From Rostrohypoxylon terebratum (Eukaryota > Ascomycota > Sordariomycetes > Xylariales > Hypoxylaceae): DNA of 64,000 nucleotides. The notes beneath the pieces are model-generated. The model was not told the origin of the DNA. It saw only the letters and a list, made by a program, of their open reading frames with translations, and made no database searches. The stretch is taken from contig MU385931.1 in NCBI GenBank assembly GCA_022497145.1, forward strand, positions 62,001-126,000, written 5' to 3'. This document shows positions 33,214 through 43,823 of the stretch, one piece after another. The position numbers and the translations under genes were made by a program. Within the stretch, counting starts at the first letter, position 1. Each line of letters starts with the position of its first letter.

Positions 33214-33649
33214 CTTGACTGGTTTTTCTTATGTGACACTCGAATGAATTACTGTGTTTGAAAGAATAAGAAAAGATGGAAGAATTTCATAGAATTGTTA
33301 GACGAAATGTTTTCAGTAGAAAGAACAGGGTCATCAAGGTTAAAGTTGGTGGTCGCACTTTCACTTCACTTCACCCTTCCCAGTCGCATCTTTAAAAATT
33401 TGGTGGGGTACTGCAAATCCTTATCTTATCAGGATAGAGTGACGCAAAAAAAATATGGAGGGGCAACTTAATTATTCAGCGGGACGATCTGAATAATCGA
33501 CAATAAACGACGAATATTGGAAGCGACGCCCCAACTTCAAATTCATAAAACATAAAAGAACTTAATTCATGAAAGGGGCGTCTCATGAATTCTGTCTCCT
33601 TACAACTTTATTTTTCTCAGATTTAAATAGTCAACGATAACCGCCCGTC
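33214..33649. promoter_or_regulatory. Bidirectional promoter of LTV1 and LSG1
   Basis: A 436-bp region between divergent starts of two ribosome-assembly genes. It contains TTTAAAAATTT (resembling the RRPE element of ribosome-biogenesis promoters), GACGCCCC at 33525-33532 and its complement GGGGCGTC at 33575-33582. The latter is framed by a 9-bp inverted repeat AATTCATGA (33564-33572) / TCATGAATT (33583-33591). Site function is inferred. Confidence 0.55.
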
Positions 33650-35717
33650 ATGCCTCTAGCAAAGTCCAAAACGTCCGTCGGACTGGGGAATTCGCTCATG
33701 AACGATCGTTTTGGTAAGGGTAAAGGTTCCGATCGCAAAAAGGGTTCAGCAGTTACAAGAGTCAACCACGCGACCGGCGAAGAGGTACGTTTTTATTCAA
33801 TTATATATAAATCCCATGGAATCGGATCGCTCACATATATTTTAATAGTACATCACGAACGATAGAAAAGAAGCATCATGGGTCAAGATGCGCTCCGTAA
33901 CGGAGCAAGGCGCTCTAGATGAGTTCCTTGCCACCGCAGAACTTGCGGGTACCGATTTCACAGCCGAGAAGATGAACAACGTCAAGATTATACATACCGA
34001 CCAGAGAAATCCATACTTATTGTCCGCAACTGAGGAGCGTGGCGTTCTAGGGAAGCACGCCAAACACAGAGCCAGATTAACCGTGCCGAGGCGACCTAAT
34101 TGGGATGCTTCAACCACTGCGGATGAGCTCGATCAGCGCGAAAGGGAGAGCTTCTTGAACTGGCGAAGAGGTCTTGCAGAGTTACAAGAGAACAACGATC
34201 TTTTGATGACCCCGTTTGAGCGCAACTTAGAAGTTTGGCGACAACTATGGCGTGTGATCGAGAGATCAGATCTTGTAGTTCAGATTGTCGATGCGCGCAA
34301 CCCCCTAATGTTCCGATCCGAAGATCTCGAATCTTACGTCAAAGATGTAGATCCGGCAAAGAAGAATTTGTTGCTAGTAAACAAGGCAGATATGATGACG
34401 ACAAACCAACGAAAGGCATGGGCGAAATACTTCAAAGAGAAGAGAGTAGCTTATCGCTTCTTCTCTGCGAGTCTAGCTAAGCAATTGAACGATGAACGCG
34501 ACCTAGCAGATGAACCAGAAGAGCCCTTAGTTGGCTCGAGCGCAAACCCGAAAACAATCCAGAAGTCTAAGCCGGATAGCTCTTCAGAAGAGGACAGCGA
34601 CGAAGACGAAGATGGAGAGGATTCTGGAGTAGCCTTGACTCAAGATTTTGATGACGATACGAGAATATTGACGGTTGAGGAGTTAGAGGATATATTCCTA
34701 AAACATGCATTTGACCCTGATGGTATGTATTTCTTACGTGTTGAATATTGATACGGCGACTTACAAATTGCAGATCCGGACAAGAAGTTGCAGATCGGTT
34801 TGGTGGGCTATCCCAATGTCGGAAAGTCGTCGACAATCAACGCTCTCATCGGCGCCAAGAAAGTCTCCGTTTCTGCGACACCCGGTAAAACGAAGCATTT
34901 CCAAACTATTCACTTAAGCGACAAGGTCATCTTATGCGATTGCCCTGGTCTCGTATTTCCCAACTTCGCAACCACAAAAGCAGATCTTGTATGCAATGGT
35001 GTCTTACCAATTGATCAACTCCGAGAGTACACAGGTCCTGCAGCTTTAGTCGCGCACAGAATTCCTCAACCATTTTTAGAAGCCGTGTATGGTATTCACA
35101 TCAAGACGCGACCATTGGAAGAGGGTGGTACAGGAATCCCCACCGCAAGTGAATTGTTGGCGGCGTATGCACGAGCTCGAGGCTTTACCACCCAGGGTGT
35201 GGGACAGCCAGACGAATCACGAGCTGCCAGAGTGATTCTCAAGGACTACGTGAATGGCAAGCTTCTATACGTCGAGCCTCCGCCTAATTGGGGGGATGGT
35301 GCAGATTTCAACCGCGAACTCTATGACGCAGATCATCTACCAACAAAACGTAAAGAGGCCCTGGTCGCGGCTATGAATGCGTTAGATGTAGGCGATGGCG
35401 AGTCGACAGTCGACACCGAAATACTTGCTCTACCAACCGGCGCGAAGTCGGCCAAACTCGATAAGGCCTTCTTCTCCCGTCAGGGGAACGCGGGGCATAT
35501 GAAGATGCCGTTCAACCACAAGTACACGGAGCAAGGAAAGGCGCAGGCACATGCACAGGCTAAGCAGCTTAGTGGGCGCAAGGCCAGAGCCATGATTGCG
35601 TTAGAGACGGGTGTTGACCCGAAGGATGTTCAAATAGGCTCGAGTAAGAAGCATTTCAAGGGGGGGTCTAAGGGGAAAGGGAAAAGAGTTGACAACAAGA
35701 TGCTAGACCAAGACTGA
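33650..35717 (+). CDS. LSG1: Large-subunit GTPase Lsg1 (60S export adaptor release)
   Basis: Three exons: 33650-33784, 33849-34722, 34774-35717, giving 650 residues. It is a circularly permuted GTPase: the G4 motif NKAD (LLLVNKADMM) comes before G1 GYPNVGKSS and G3 DCPG, as in the YlqF/Lsg1 family. The N terminus MPLAKSKTSVGLGNSLMNDRF and the insert GVLGKHAKHRARLTVPRRPNW are typical of Lsg1, as are the acidic Ser/Glu/Asp insert (SSSEEDSDEDEDGED) and a basic tail (KHFKGGSKGKGKR). In the cytoplasm Lsg1 drives release of the export adaptor Nmd3 from pre-60S particles. All GTPase motifs are intact. Confidence 0.95.
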
Positions 35718-36033
35718 TAAAGCCAAGGGTATCGCTTTGTTAGCAGACGTAACGAAGGTACGGAAATATATCCGAGCCATTGTTAGTACTTACAATACAG
35801 TCTAGCATTTTAGGGGTCATATTAGGGATGTAGTGGACTGTCAAATGAACGATAGTGACTACTCTGGATTTGTACCAACCCGCCTGCTGTCAACTCCAGA
35901 CGATGCCAATACACTTTCCCAAGCTCCGATACTTAGCCTAGGTGATCTAGTAGTATGCGGAAATGAAATAAACCGAATCAACCAGAATTTTCATATCTCG
36001 AACTTTTTGCTCGCCGTACAAGAACGCAACAGG
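35718..36033. other. Convergent intergenic region, LSG1 / rhodopsin-domain gene
   Basis: A 316-bp gap with only 3' ends expected. An 81-codon reading on the plus strand overlaps the last exon of the minus-strand gene and is not supported. Confidence 0.5.
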
Positions 36034-37214
36034 CTACTCATCCTCCTTGTTATGCAATCTTTCTACATCATCTTGTAACGGGGTCATATCTGTGGACGAA
36101 TCTTCAATATCAAATTTGCGATAGCCTTGCAGCCTGTGAGAAAATGAATTTCCTGATTCCGGCTCATATTGAGGGACTATTTTTCTTGGGCGTTTGTAAC
36201 AAACCGTCTCTAGAATCTTCGGCAGAGCAGGCGTGCAGGCAGCTATGATGACAAGATCCGTCTCAATGCTACAAGTTCGAGTCAGCTAAGCGAGGCTGGA
36301 GTCGAGCCATGGTGGCACATGTTTGACATACTAGGTGGAGATAAAAAGGTGAAAGGGATCCCATGTTGCGTCTTTGGGATCGTTGAGCGGCAATTGTGTT
36401 GTTTTGACTATCGCCGCAGCGGACGCGCTACATATGAAGATGGAAATCATCAATGAGAATCAACGGCTTGTGCAATAGATGGTGTCTTACAGCAAGCTAG
36501 CGCCCATGACAGCTATGACGATAAACTTTTGCCGCCGTTTGATTTGGAGATTCCAGAGCAGATAGATAGGGAAAGAAGCCAACACCCCATCGACGAATGC
36601 CGACCAGGCTAGGCCACAACCCATTAGCATTATCAATGTAGGGTACACATCAGTATATACATACAACCGTGTACGTAGGACACAGTAATGAGAGTGGAGG
36701 GATCCGAACAATGTGCGGGCGATGATGGGTGCCAAAGCGCGGTTACTGAACCGCACCGGGAGAGGAACAGAGTAAAAGCGGCAATAGCGGTGACGAAGAG
36801 CACAACATTCATCGAGTGTAGAAACCAGAACCACGCACGGCTCTTTGCGTTTCCCATTATCGTACAGAGGAGAGTGACGAGGGATAACTTCGGAAAGCAA
36901 TAGGCGAGGATCCCAGGAGGTCGCTGAATAACACTGTAATACAATGCCCTGGTGATTTCATCATCAGTCAAGTAAATAATATGCCTTCCGAAACCGGAAG
37001 CTATGGCTACAGACAGGAAGGCCGAAGTAATGATATTAAGAAGGGCAGCGAGAACGACAACGCCATCGTCCCAGCTGATTGAACGAGTAAGAAAACCTCG
37101 GCTATAAAGACGTAATCCGACAAATATAGTGGAAACTATCGTGCCAGTCCAAGCAATTGTATTTAAGGCCGGCCCAAGATCCTCATCCGGGGGAATTGCG
37201 GCTGTGATGTTCAT
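36034..37214 (-). CDS. Rhodopsin-domain (PTH11-like) integral membrane protein, complete
   Basis: Four exons: 37214-36665, 36608-36491, 36427-36332, 36268-36034, giving 332 residues. Seven hydrophobic helices can be followed. Helix 1 is LNTIAWTGTIVSTIFVGLRL and helix 2 starts with the family signature ISWDDGVVVLAALL. Helix 5/6 reads through WSAFVDGVLASFPIYLLWNL after removal of a 56-nt intron, and WDPFHLFISTYIETDLVIIAACTPAL ends the core. A polar cytoplasmic tail follows (YKRPRKIVPQYEPESG...). The family is restricted to Pezizomycotina and includes PTH11-class receptors, but this copy has no CFEM domain. It is next to OMT-3. A second relative, cut by the window edge, sits at 1-255. Confidence 0.85.
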
Positions 37215-38285
37215 GATAAATGTGCCTAGTTAGAGAGGTAGACGATGATAGAAGCGGTAAGGATTAAGGAACCCTGACGTTTGTGTCGCAATGTGAAATC
37301 ACAGGCCTAGGAAATGACTGTGTTGTCGCGCAAAGAGCTCCAAACCTCCTTATGCCGTTGGATACGGAAAATGCTGAAGAAGATTGCTTTGTATACACAT
37401 CTAGAGCTATAGCCCAAGGATCCCCTCCTCCGAAAAGGAGCTGGAGCAATCTCGGCCCCTTGGGCCGACCACAACTCTATGGTTAGACCTCTAGGAGCTC
37501 ACTATTCCTGTGGAAGGCCTCCGACAGGCTAGAGGGCTCGATCCGATAGCAGATATCAATGGTGCGGGGGCACACGGTTGTCAAGGCTTTCGGAGCCTCG
37601 GTGATGTATCGCCACAGCAAAGAAAGCAGGCTCAAAGGTTAAGTAGCAGTGGACAGGTTACATGCTTGAAAAACTAGCAAAACGCCGCCTCTATGCTTGC
37701 TCGAGAATTGAATCTTACCGCCCACCAAGGAACTGGAACTTGGGGTCATTGTATCGAGTCCGCGTAATCATTGTTTAGTTTGAGTCGATGGTTGGCTTAT
37801 TCGTAACTATATCAGTACCTACTAGGTCGAGCTGTGCAACCACACGTATGTTGTACTCAGTATCTAGAAGGATTTCGTGAGATATATCTCGCAACTTATA
37901 GCTATTTATGATAGATTGAGGGTGTTGAAGAATTATCAAGAGAGCAAGCTTGTAGTTTTACCGCCGTGGAGTAGCGAATAATGGGCACTCTCTGTTAAAC
38001 GTGGTGTGGTCTACAAGGAAATAAGAGGTCTGGTGGTCCGCTCGTTTTAACTTATTAAGTTACTTATAGATAGGAACAATCATAAGGGCGTCTTTATTCG
38101 TTCCTTGCTATAAATGATCTATTCAACTTGGCTTCTTTCCATCGAATTCTCTCGTCTGTGCCCCTTTCTTGTGTCGTGAGGATCCTTATATGCCACTGCT
38201 ACTCACTTGTGGCGTAAATATACTTACCGCTGTCATCATCCCTTCATCTGTGTTCTGTTCTGTTCTCTGTATCTTCTTATCAGAT
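37215..38285. promoter_or_regulatory. Divergent intergenic region, rhodopsin-domain gene / OMT-3
   Basis: About 1.07 kb between divergent starts. AT-rich toward OMT-3. No gene is recognised and no strong palindrome was seen. Confidence 0.5.
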
Positions 38286-39773
38286 ATGACTACAATTAAT
38301 AATAATTCTGACGTAGAACACGTCGCCCGTGTCTTGAAGCAAGTGGCAGAATATGGTGACAAATTCACGAACGGCGACCCAGCCGCGCGTCTCAAGCTAC
38401 TTGCAAGCGCGAGGGAGCTCGTTCTCGCAGCAGAGACGCCTGTTGAATCTCTTCAGTGGAATATATGGGCACTTGTGAGTATCATGCCGTTGATTCTATC
38501 ATCGCATTTACCCATGGAAAATTTACTGATATAATTTGGTCTTCCCAGCCAACTAGATGGGTAGCTTCTCGTATTGCACTCGATTTGAAGATCTTCGAGA
38601 CTGCCGTCGAAAATGGGGGCTGTCCCAAGTCCGACGAAGATCTAGCTGCCGCAACGGGGGCTTCTCCTATTCTCGTAAAGCGTATCAGCCGTATTTGTGT
38701 GTCTATGGGCATGCTAAGCGAACATGGCCCCGGCTTGTACGTGCCGAATAGCTTGACAAAGCTCCTGGCCATCAAAGAATACGCCGCCGGAATCATCTTT
38801 AGGTATATTTGAGCACTATCCATACCATGTGCCCTGGCCATCGTAATAACCTGATCTTAGTTTCGATGTCTCCCAACTATCCTTCACCAAAATGCCAGAA
38901 TATCTCAGGGGAACCAATTTTCAAGACCCCAATAATTCTCTGGACGGGCCGTTCCAGTACGCATATGGTGACTCTTCATCCACGTTTTCCTGGCTGAAAG
39001 ATCACCCGGATTTATTGGAAGCGTTCCACGACTACATTTACACAATTCGCACGCATAGGCCTACTTGGACGGACATGTATCCCGTGCATTCCCATCTCAT
39101 AAAAGGTTTGAAACCTGACGGCGACGCTTCAGCCCTAATTGACATTGGGGGTGGCCCAGGACAAGGCCTGGAAAAGTTTCGGCAGGCCATCCCACAATAT
39201 ACAGGGCGCCTCGTCTTACAAGAGCGGGTCGAGGTGGTGACTGTCGCGAAGGAAAGGGGCGTCGATGCCGACGGCCGTATTGAGTTGCAAGTTCACGATT
39301 TCTTCAGCCCTCAGCCTATCAAGGGTGCCCGCGCATATTTCATGCGCAGCATCATGCACGACTGGCCAGACCACAAGTGCCAGGAAATCCTTTCCCAGTT
39401 GAAGGATGCCATGGAGCCCGGATACTCCAAGATTCTTATTAGCGATCCCGTATGTACCTACTTTAATTCCCCTTTCCTTTATCGGCTACCTTTTCGCTTG
39501 GTTGCTTCCTTCATATAGGAGATTCTGAAATTGTAGCAAACCCAAAAGTGTACCTACTAAAAGTTTCAATATTAGGTTGTTTCTGATCAGCAGCCTGCTT
39601 GGCAACATATATCACTTGATCTCTACATGATGGCCCATCTATCATCCCGTGAGCGAACGGAGCGTGAATGGCATGTGCTCATGGAAGGCTGCGGTTTGGA
39701 AATTGTTGGGATTTACAGCAAAGGAGAAGGTAATGAAAGTCTAATCGAGGTTATCCGCCCTGTATCAGACTAG
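38286..39773 (+). CDS. SAM-dependent O-methyltransferase 3
   Basis: Four exons: 38286-38474, 38549-38802, 38861-39449, 39576-39773, giving 409 residues. Winged-helix domain TRWVASRIALDLKIFETAV is followed by the long family helix region with GTNFQDPNNSLDGPFQYAYG. The SAM motif is LIDIGGGPGQGLEKF and the catalytic-His motif is RSIMHDWPDHK, both intact. The last intron (126 nt, GTATGT donor) is long for this window. It is a COMT-like fungal OMT of the same broad family as OMT-1 and OMT-2 but lies 22.6 kb from them, across the housekeeping block. It may serve a different pathway or be a detached cluster member. Substrate unknown. Confidence 0.87.
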
Positions 39774-40615
39774 AGTATAATGCGCGAGATCAAGAATTTC
39801 AGATGTGATAGCTTCATCGACCCGCACGCGAGCAAGCTGATGTTGAAAAACAAATAGGGCATCTAGGTATCTTTTCTTTCCGCAAATCAATCGTTGTCTT
39901 ACGACACAATACACACGTGGTCAAGTAGGACTACTGTCGTTTCAAAGAGGCCTTGCTTGGTGGTTCAAAAATTTGAGTAGGGGTCTTTTAATAACTTGGG
40001 ATAAGGAGGTATTAATGAGGCGATATCAAAGCCGTGGACTGACATTGATCAGATATTGACATCCCAGCGATTAATCCTCTGGTAGTCCATTCAATATTGA
40101 GTACCTAGTAGGTAATAGTTGACTTAATTCCATACTACCCAGTACTCGACTAGAGGTAGACACGTACCTAATATATTCATCCATTCTTCTAGCGTTCAAA
40201 TCCCAAGCCTTCAGCCATTTCCAACACGTGTGTCTTATTATCATATACAATTCCACCTCAACGATATTATGGACTTCTCACAACAAATACCTACCTACCT
40301 AGTAGGTACCTAAGTCCCCAGTCTATACGCGGAATGTCTTGGTAGGTATGGACTAAAATAACACATAATTGAGTTATCCAATGGGCATAAATGGTCTTCA
40401 TGCTAGGGGTGATGCCAACTAGTGGGAGATATTTGATATATGAGCGTATTTCTACACTGCCTACCTACTCAAGTCTCAAGTAACTAGTGCACTTTACATG
40501 TAGCTATTGTCAGCTTAGCCGAATCCTTTATAAGTACCTACCTAGGCTGTGCAAAGGATCAATCTCTAACCTAAACCGAGTGGACTATTGATATTGTCTA
40601 TCTTGTCGTATCATC

Positions 40616-40699
40616 ATGCCTGTATCGAAAAGACTTTTGTTTCTAGGATTTGTTCTCATCGTAGTCGCTTATCTGAGGGTATATCAACGATCCAAGTAG
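40616..40699 (+). CDS. Micro-ORF with one transmembrane segment
   Basis: A 27-codon ORF whose product is basic head, hydrophobic helix (LLFLGFVLIVVAYL), basic tail. TTTATAAG lies about 85 bp upstream. It resembles the N-terminal anchor of a P450 or reductase and could be a real small membrane peptide, a decayed gene start or chance. No downstream continuation was found. Confidence 0.2.
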   Translation: MPVSKRLLFLGFVLIVVAYLRVYQRSK

Positions 40700-41045
40700 G
40701 CTAAACATGCATGGACAGAACCTCGGAAGTTCCTGGCCCCCCTTTCTAGGTACTCAGGTATAAATTACGAATGTGCATTTATTACGATCAACTAAGATAT
40801 AATGTATTCTCTTCTTGAATTAAGCATAATACCTCTTGAGTACATTTGAAAATACCTAAGAAATATTTTGGCTAGCCCTAGATTCTAACCCATGGGCGCT
40901 AGGTGAAAAAGGTGAGTGGGTTTCTGTAGCATGAAACGTGCGAGACTAGACCCATAGGGCCGAAGCGAGTGGCGTCATCATACTTCACGATACGAATAAA
41001 ACGGGATTTTTGAAAAGCATCGTTTTCCACCGTTTTGGGGGATCT

Positions 41046-41068
41046 CCCCCTCCCCCCTCCCCCCTCCC
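41046..41068 (-). other. Four-tract G-rich (quadruplex-type) sequence on the minus strand
   Basis: The plus strand reads C5-T-C6-T-C6-T-C3. The minus strand therefore has four runs of at least three G separated by single A, the tightest loop class for an intramolecular G-quadruplex. Confidence 0.8.
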
Positions 41069-41864
41069 AGCCGCAACATCCGCAAACCCACTTTCCATGG
41101 ACCCTACGTCGTGAACCGAACCACACCAATCCCTTCACAGGGCTCATGCACAACATTCGGTTGTACTCGAATTTCCAGCCCCAACGTGCGACCTAGCGTC
41201 ACCTGCTTTCCTCGACCTGCGGGAGCCGCGTCTTCCTAGCTAAATTGAAATTGCAGGGCAGAAGTTCTGGGATCATAGATTTCGATAATGCTTGCGAACC
41301 TCCGAGATCATCCGATTCTGTATTCGGATCAACTCTGGAAACTAGGTTACTGGAAGCCTAGGAGGTCGGCTTGAAGATGTGTGCATGGCGAAGCTTGTTT
41401 GATACCTAATACTATGCCGGCGCGCAATAGACTTTGATCCCCCTGATCCATCTTGACGCCGGAAGGTTAACAAACACCTTAATTGAACAATATTATGAAC
41501 AGCGCATCATGATTGAGGAGCCATATCAGTATGACGATGCAGCCACGATATGAGTTGCGGTCTTGACCAGTCAATAAGGTCTAACCATCCCATATCTCGA
41601 ACTGAGACTCGCGGGCGAGACATCACGGATTCTTCTGAACCAATGTTTCAGCAAGTATATAGCGTGTGTGCTGAGTCTAGACTTCAGTCTAGTGACCAAG
41701 TCGCCTATGATCATTGTACCCGTACCTACCTAGTACCTACCAAGCCACTGAAAGAGCAAGAAGCAAAGCCGTAGCCGCCAAGCAATCACATGTTTCCCGT
41801 ATCCCTCTCCTGCATCGTCATCCAATTGATCCTCACGCAGAAGGCAGAAGGCATTTCGGCCGCC

Positions 41865-42311
41865 ATGCCCGCCGAAACCACGATCTCGACCCCTCTCCCA
41901 GGCGGCGTGGACCCTCGCGCCGTCGTCGCGCTCCTGCACAACCACGAGCTGTACATCCGCACGACGTGCCCGCAGCTCGTCTCCTTCGCGCAGGTCTCGG
42001 GGCGCAGTCCCGCAACCCTCGGCGAGCCGGTGCTGTTCCAAATCGTGGACCGCCGGCCCACGGGGCAGACGACGTACAAGCTGACGCTGACGAACCACGC
42101 GGAGGGCCTCGACTCGCTCGTCGACGGCAAGGCGCCGACGGGCACTGTGGCGGTACGCACGCGGTGGCGCGTGCGCGGCGAGCCCGGCACTCTCGAGGAG
42201 GAGATCGAGATCGATAGCAACATGCTCACGAAGAAGATGGTAAAAGGCAACATCGAGAAGGGCCACCCGGAGCACCACCGCACGTTTTTGGCGGAGGCGG
42301 CCAGGGCCTAA
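41865..42311 (+). CDS. DUF7053-like small fungal protein
   Basis: Single-exon 148-residue protein from the ATG at 41865 (GCCATGCC). The opening ETTISTPLPGGVDPRAVVAL, with LHNHELYIRTTCPQL after it, and the ending KKMVKGNIEKGHPEHH match the small fungal DUF7053 pattern, a beta-rich START/SRPBCC-like fold of unknown function. An in-frame ATG at 41790 would add a hydrophobic stretch (SLSCIVIQLILTQKAEGISA) that could act as a signal peptide, but family members start near 41865. GC content is clearly higher than in the flanks. It converges with the aldo-keto reductase. Confidence 0.7.
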   Translation: MPAETTISTPLPGGVDPRAVVALLHNHELYIRTTCPQLVSFAQVSGRSPATLGEPVLFQIVDRRPTGQTTYKLTLTNHAEGLDSLVDGKAPTGTVAVRTRWRVRGEPGTLEEEIEIDSNMLTKKMVKGNIEKGHPEHHRTFLAEAARA

Positions 42312-42833
42312 AAAAATGCTCACGATTATGGGGCCCAGGGACGGGAACGACGGAAAGTGGGTTTCATCTAGGCATGCTGGATACACACATGGGAGTGAAT
42401 TTTTGAGGGTTAAGGCGCACGTGGGTAAACGGGTCTCGGGTCTGAATCTTTCTTTTTTAAATGAGGGTACGTAGATAAATGTCACGATCTTCTCAGGGAT
42501 GGGAAAAATAGAACGATGAGTAAATCTATTCGTTAACGCGCGCTTCGTCATAGACCCTTCTTATCGGGGAATTAAAAAAAAAACAACCCCACGCGTTCCC
42601 GCCATCTACTTTACTTAACAGCCCTAGAGGGTCTCCTTTTTTTCAATTCGCCAACGCCAAAAATAAACCCATAACTCGTGGATATCTAGGCATCATGCTA
42701 TCGTGCCACAGGCACGCAGCCTCTTCATAGAGGTTAACGGGTAAATTTACTCGCTCGCTCAACCATGCCATTTTATGGCGCCGTGACGTCGTATTGAGCA
42801 GGTAACTCGGCTGCTCAACCTTGCTTTGAGCGT
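42312..42833. other. Convergent intergenic region, DUF7053-like / AKR
   Basis: Two 3' ends only. Poly-A and poly-T tracts near 42570 and 42640 are likely 3'-end elements. No gene is seen. Confidence 0.5.
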
Positions 42834-43823
42834 TTATACGGAAACGCCGCCAATCTTAGCCTCCTCAGGCCAGACGTCGTATCCGAAAGTATCCTTCATG
42901 TTAACGAAGCGAGTGTGCCTTCCTTTGGCAACCGAGTTAACAGCTTCGAAATCAGCGTCCGAAATCTCTGGGACGTCAAAGTTGCTCTCGATGCGTGACG
43001 GCGTCGAGCTCTTAGGTAGTACTACGTATCCTCGGCGTACTCCCCAAGCTAACAAGATCTGTGCAAGTGTGCGACCGCTGCGGTCGGCGACCTCGTTCAG
43101 TGTCTTGTTTGTGCGAACCTTCTCGCCTGTGTTAGGCACTTGGTCTTGGGAACCAAGAGGTGAGTACGCGGCAGGTAGTATGTCGTTCTGGAAACAGAAG
43201 TCTACCAGTTCCTGGTTGGGTAAGAATGGGTGGATCTCGATCTGGTTGACTGCGGGCTTAACCTTGGCATAGCCCAGTAGCTGCTTGAGACCAACAACGG
43301 TCCAGTTGGATGTGCCGATGGCACGAGCCTTTTTAGATTCGTAAAGTTCCTCAACCGCACGCCATGTCGGTTCTAGGTTCTCAGTGAGGCCCTTCTTGAT
43401 AATATACTTGCCATCAGGCCCAAGCTTGGGTAGATGGTTGGCATCGCTCTCGGCGGCAAAGGGCCAGTGGAGTAAGAACAGGTCGACGTAGTCAAGACCA
43501 AAGTTCTGGAGCGAGTTCTCTAAGGACCACTTTACATCTTCCGGCTCCATCAGGTGAGGCCACACCTTGGTGGTGATGAAGATATCCTCACGCTTCACTG
43601 ATGGGTTCTTCTCTAGAAAAGCACGGAGCCCCTCACCGACTTCGGCCTCGTTCTTGTAGAACCAGGCACAGTCTAAGTGTCTGTAACCAACCTCAAGAGC
43701 TTTGACGACAGCCTTGAAAGTCTCACCTTTGGCACCTTCATTGGCGAAGGTTCCAAATCCCAAGGCGGGGATCTTGACCCCGTTGTTCAAGGTGAAGGTC
43801 TGCTTGTTCGTTGGCGTTGACAT
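42834..43823 (-). CDS. Aldo-keto reductase (GCY1/glycerol-dehydrogenase-like)
   Basis: Single exon of 329 residues from the ATG at 43823; upstream in-frame sequence to 44000 begins with TTG and is not family-like. The TIM-barrel reductase carries the full catalytic tetrad Asp51 and Tyr56 (YRHLDCAWFYKNEAEVG), Lys86 (TTKVWP) and His119 (LLHWP). NADPH-binding elements IGTSNW, VNQIEIHPFLPNQELV and LPKSSTPSRIESNF are present. Closest in type to yeast Gcy1/Ypr1 and fungal NADP glycerol dehydrogenases, which reduce glyceraldehyde, dihydroxyacetone and other carbonyls in the cytosol. The gene is intact. Confidence 0.93.
   Translation of the reverse strand: MSTPTNKQTFTLNNGVKIPALGFGTFANEGAKGETFKAVVKALEVGYRHLDCAWFYKNEAEVGEGLRAFLEKNPSVKREDIFITTKVWPHLMEPEDVKWSLENSLQNFGLDYVDLFLLHWPFAAESDANHLPKLGPDGKYIIKKGLTENLEPTWRAVEELYESKKARAIGTSNWTVVGLKQLLGYAKVKPAVNQIEIHPFLPNQELVDFCFQNDILPAAYSPLGSQDQVPNTGEKVRTNKTLNEVADRSGRTLAQILLAWGVRRGYVVLPKSSTPSRIESNFDVPEISDADFEAVNSVAKGRHTRFVNMKDTFGYDVWPEEAKIGGVSV

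Larger units (their letters stand above)
39774..41864. other. 2.1-kb gene-poor region
   Basis: Contains a membrane-anchor micro-ORF (40616-40699), TAGGTACCTA clusters (40288-40314 and near 40100, 40540, 41720) and a C-rich quadruplex-type tract (41046-41068). No full gene is seen. Confidence 0.5.
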
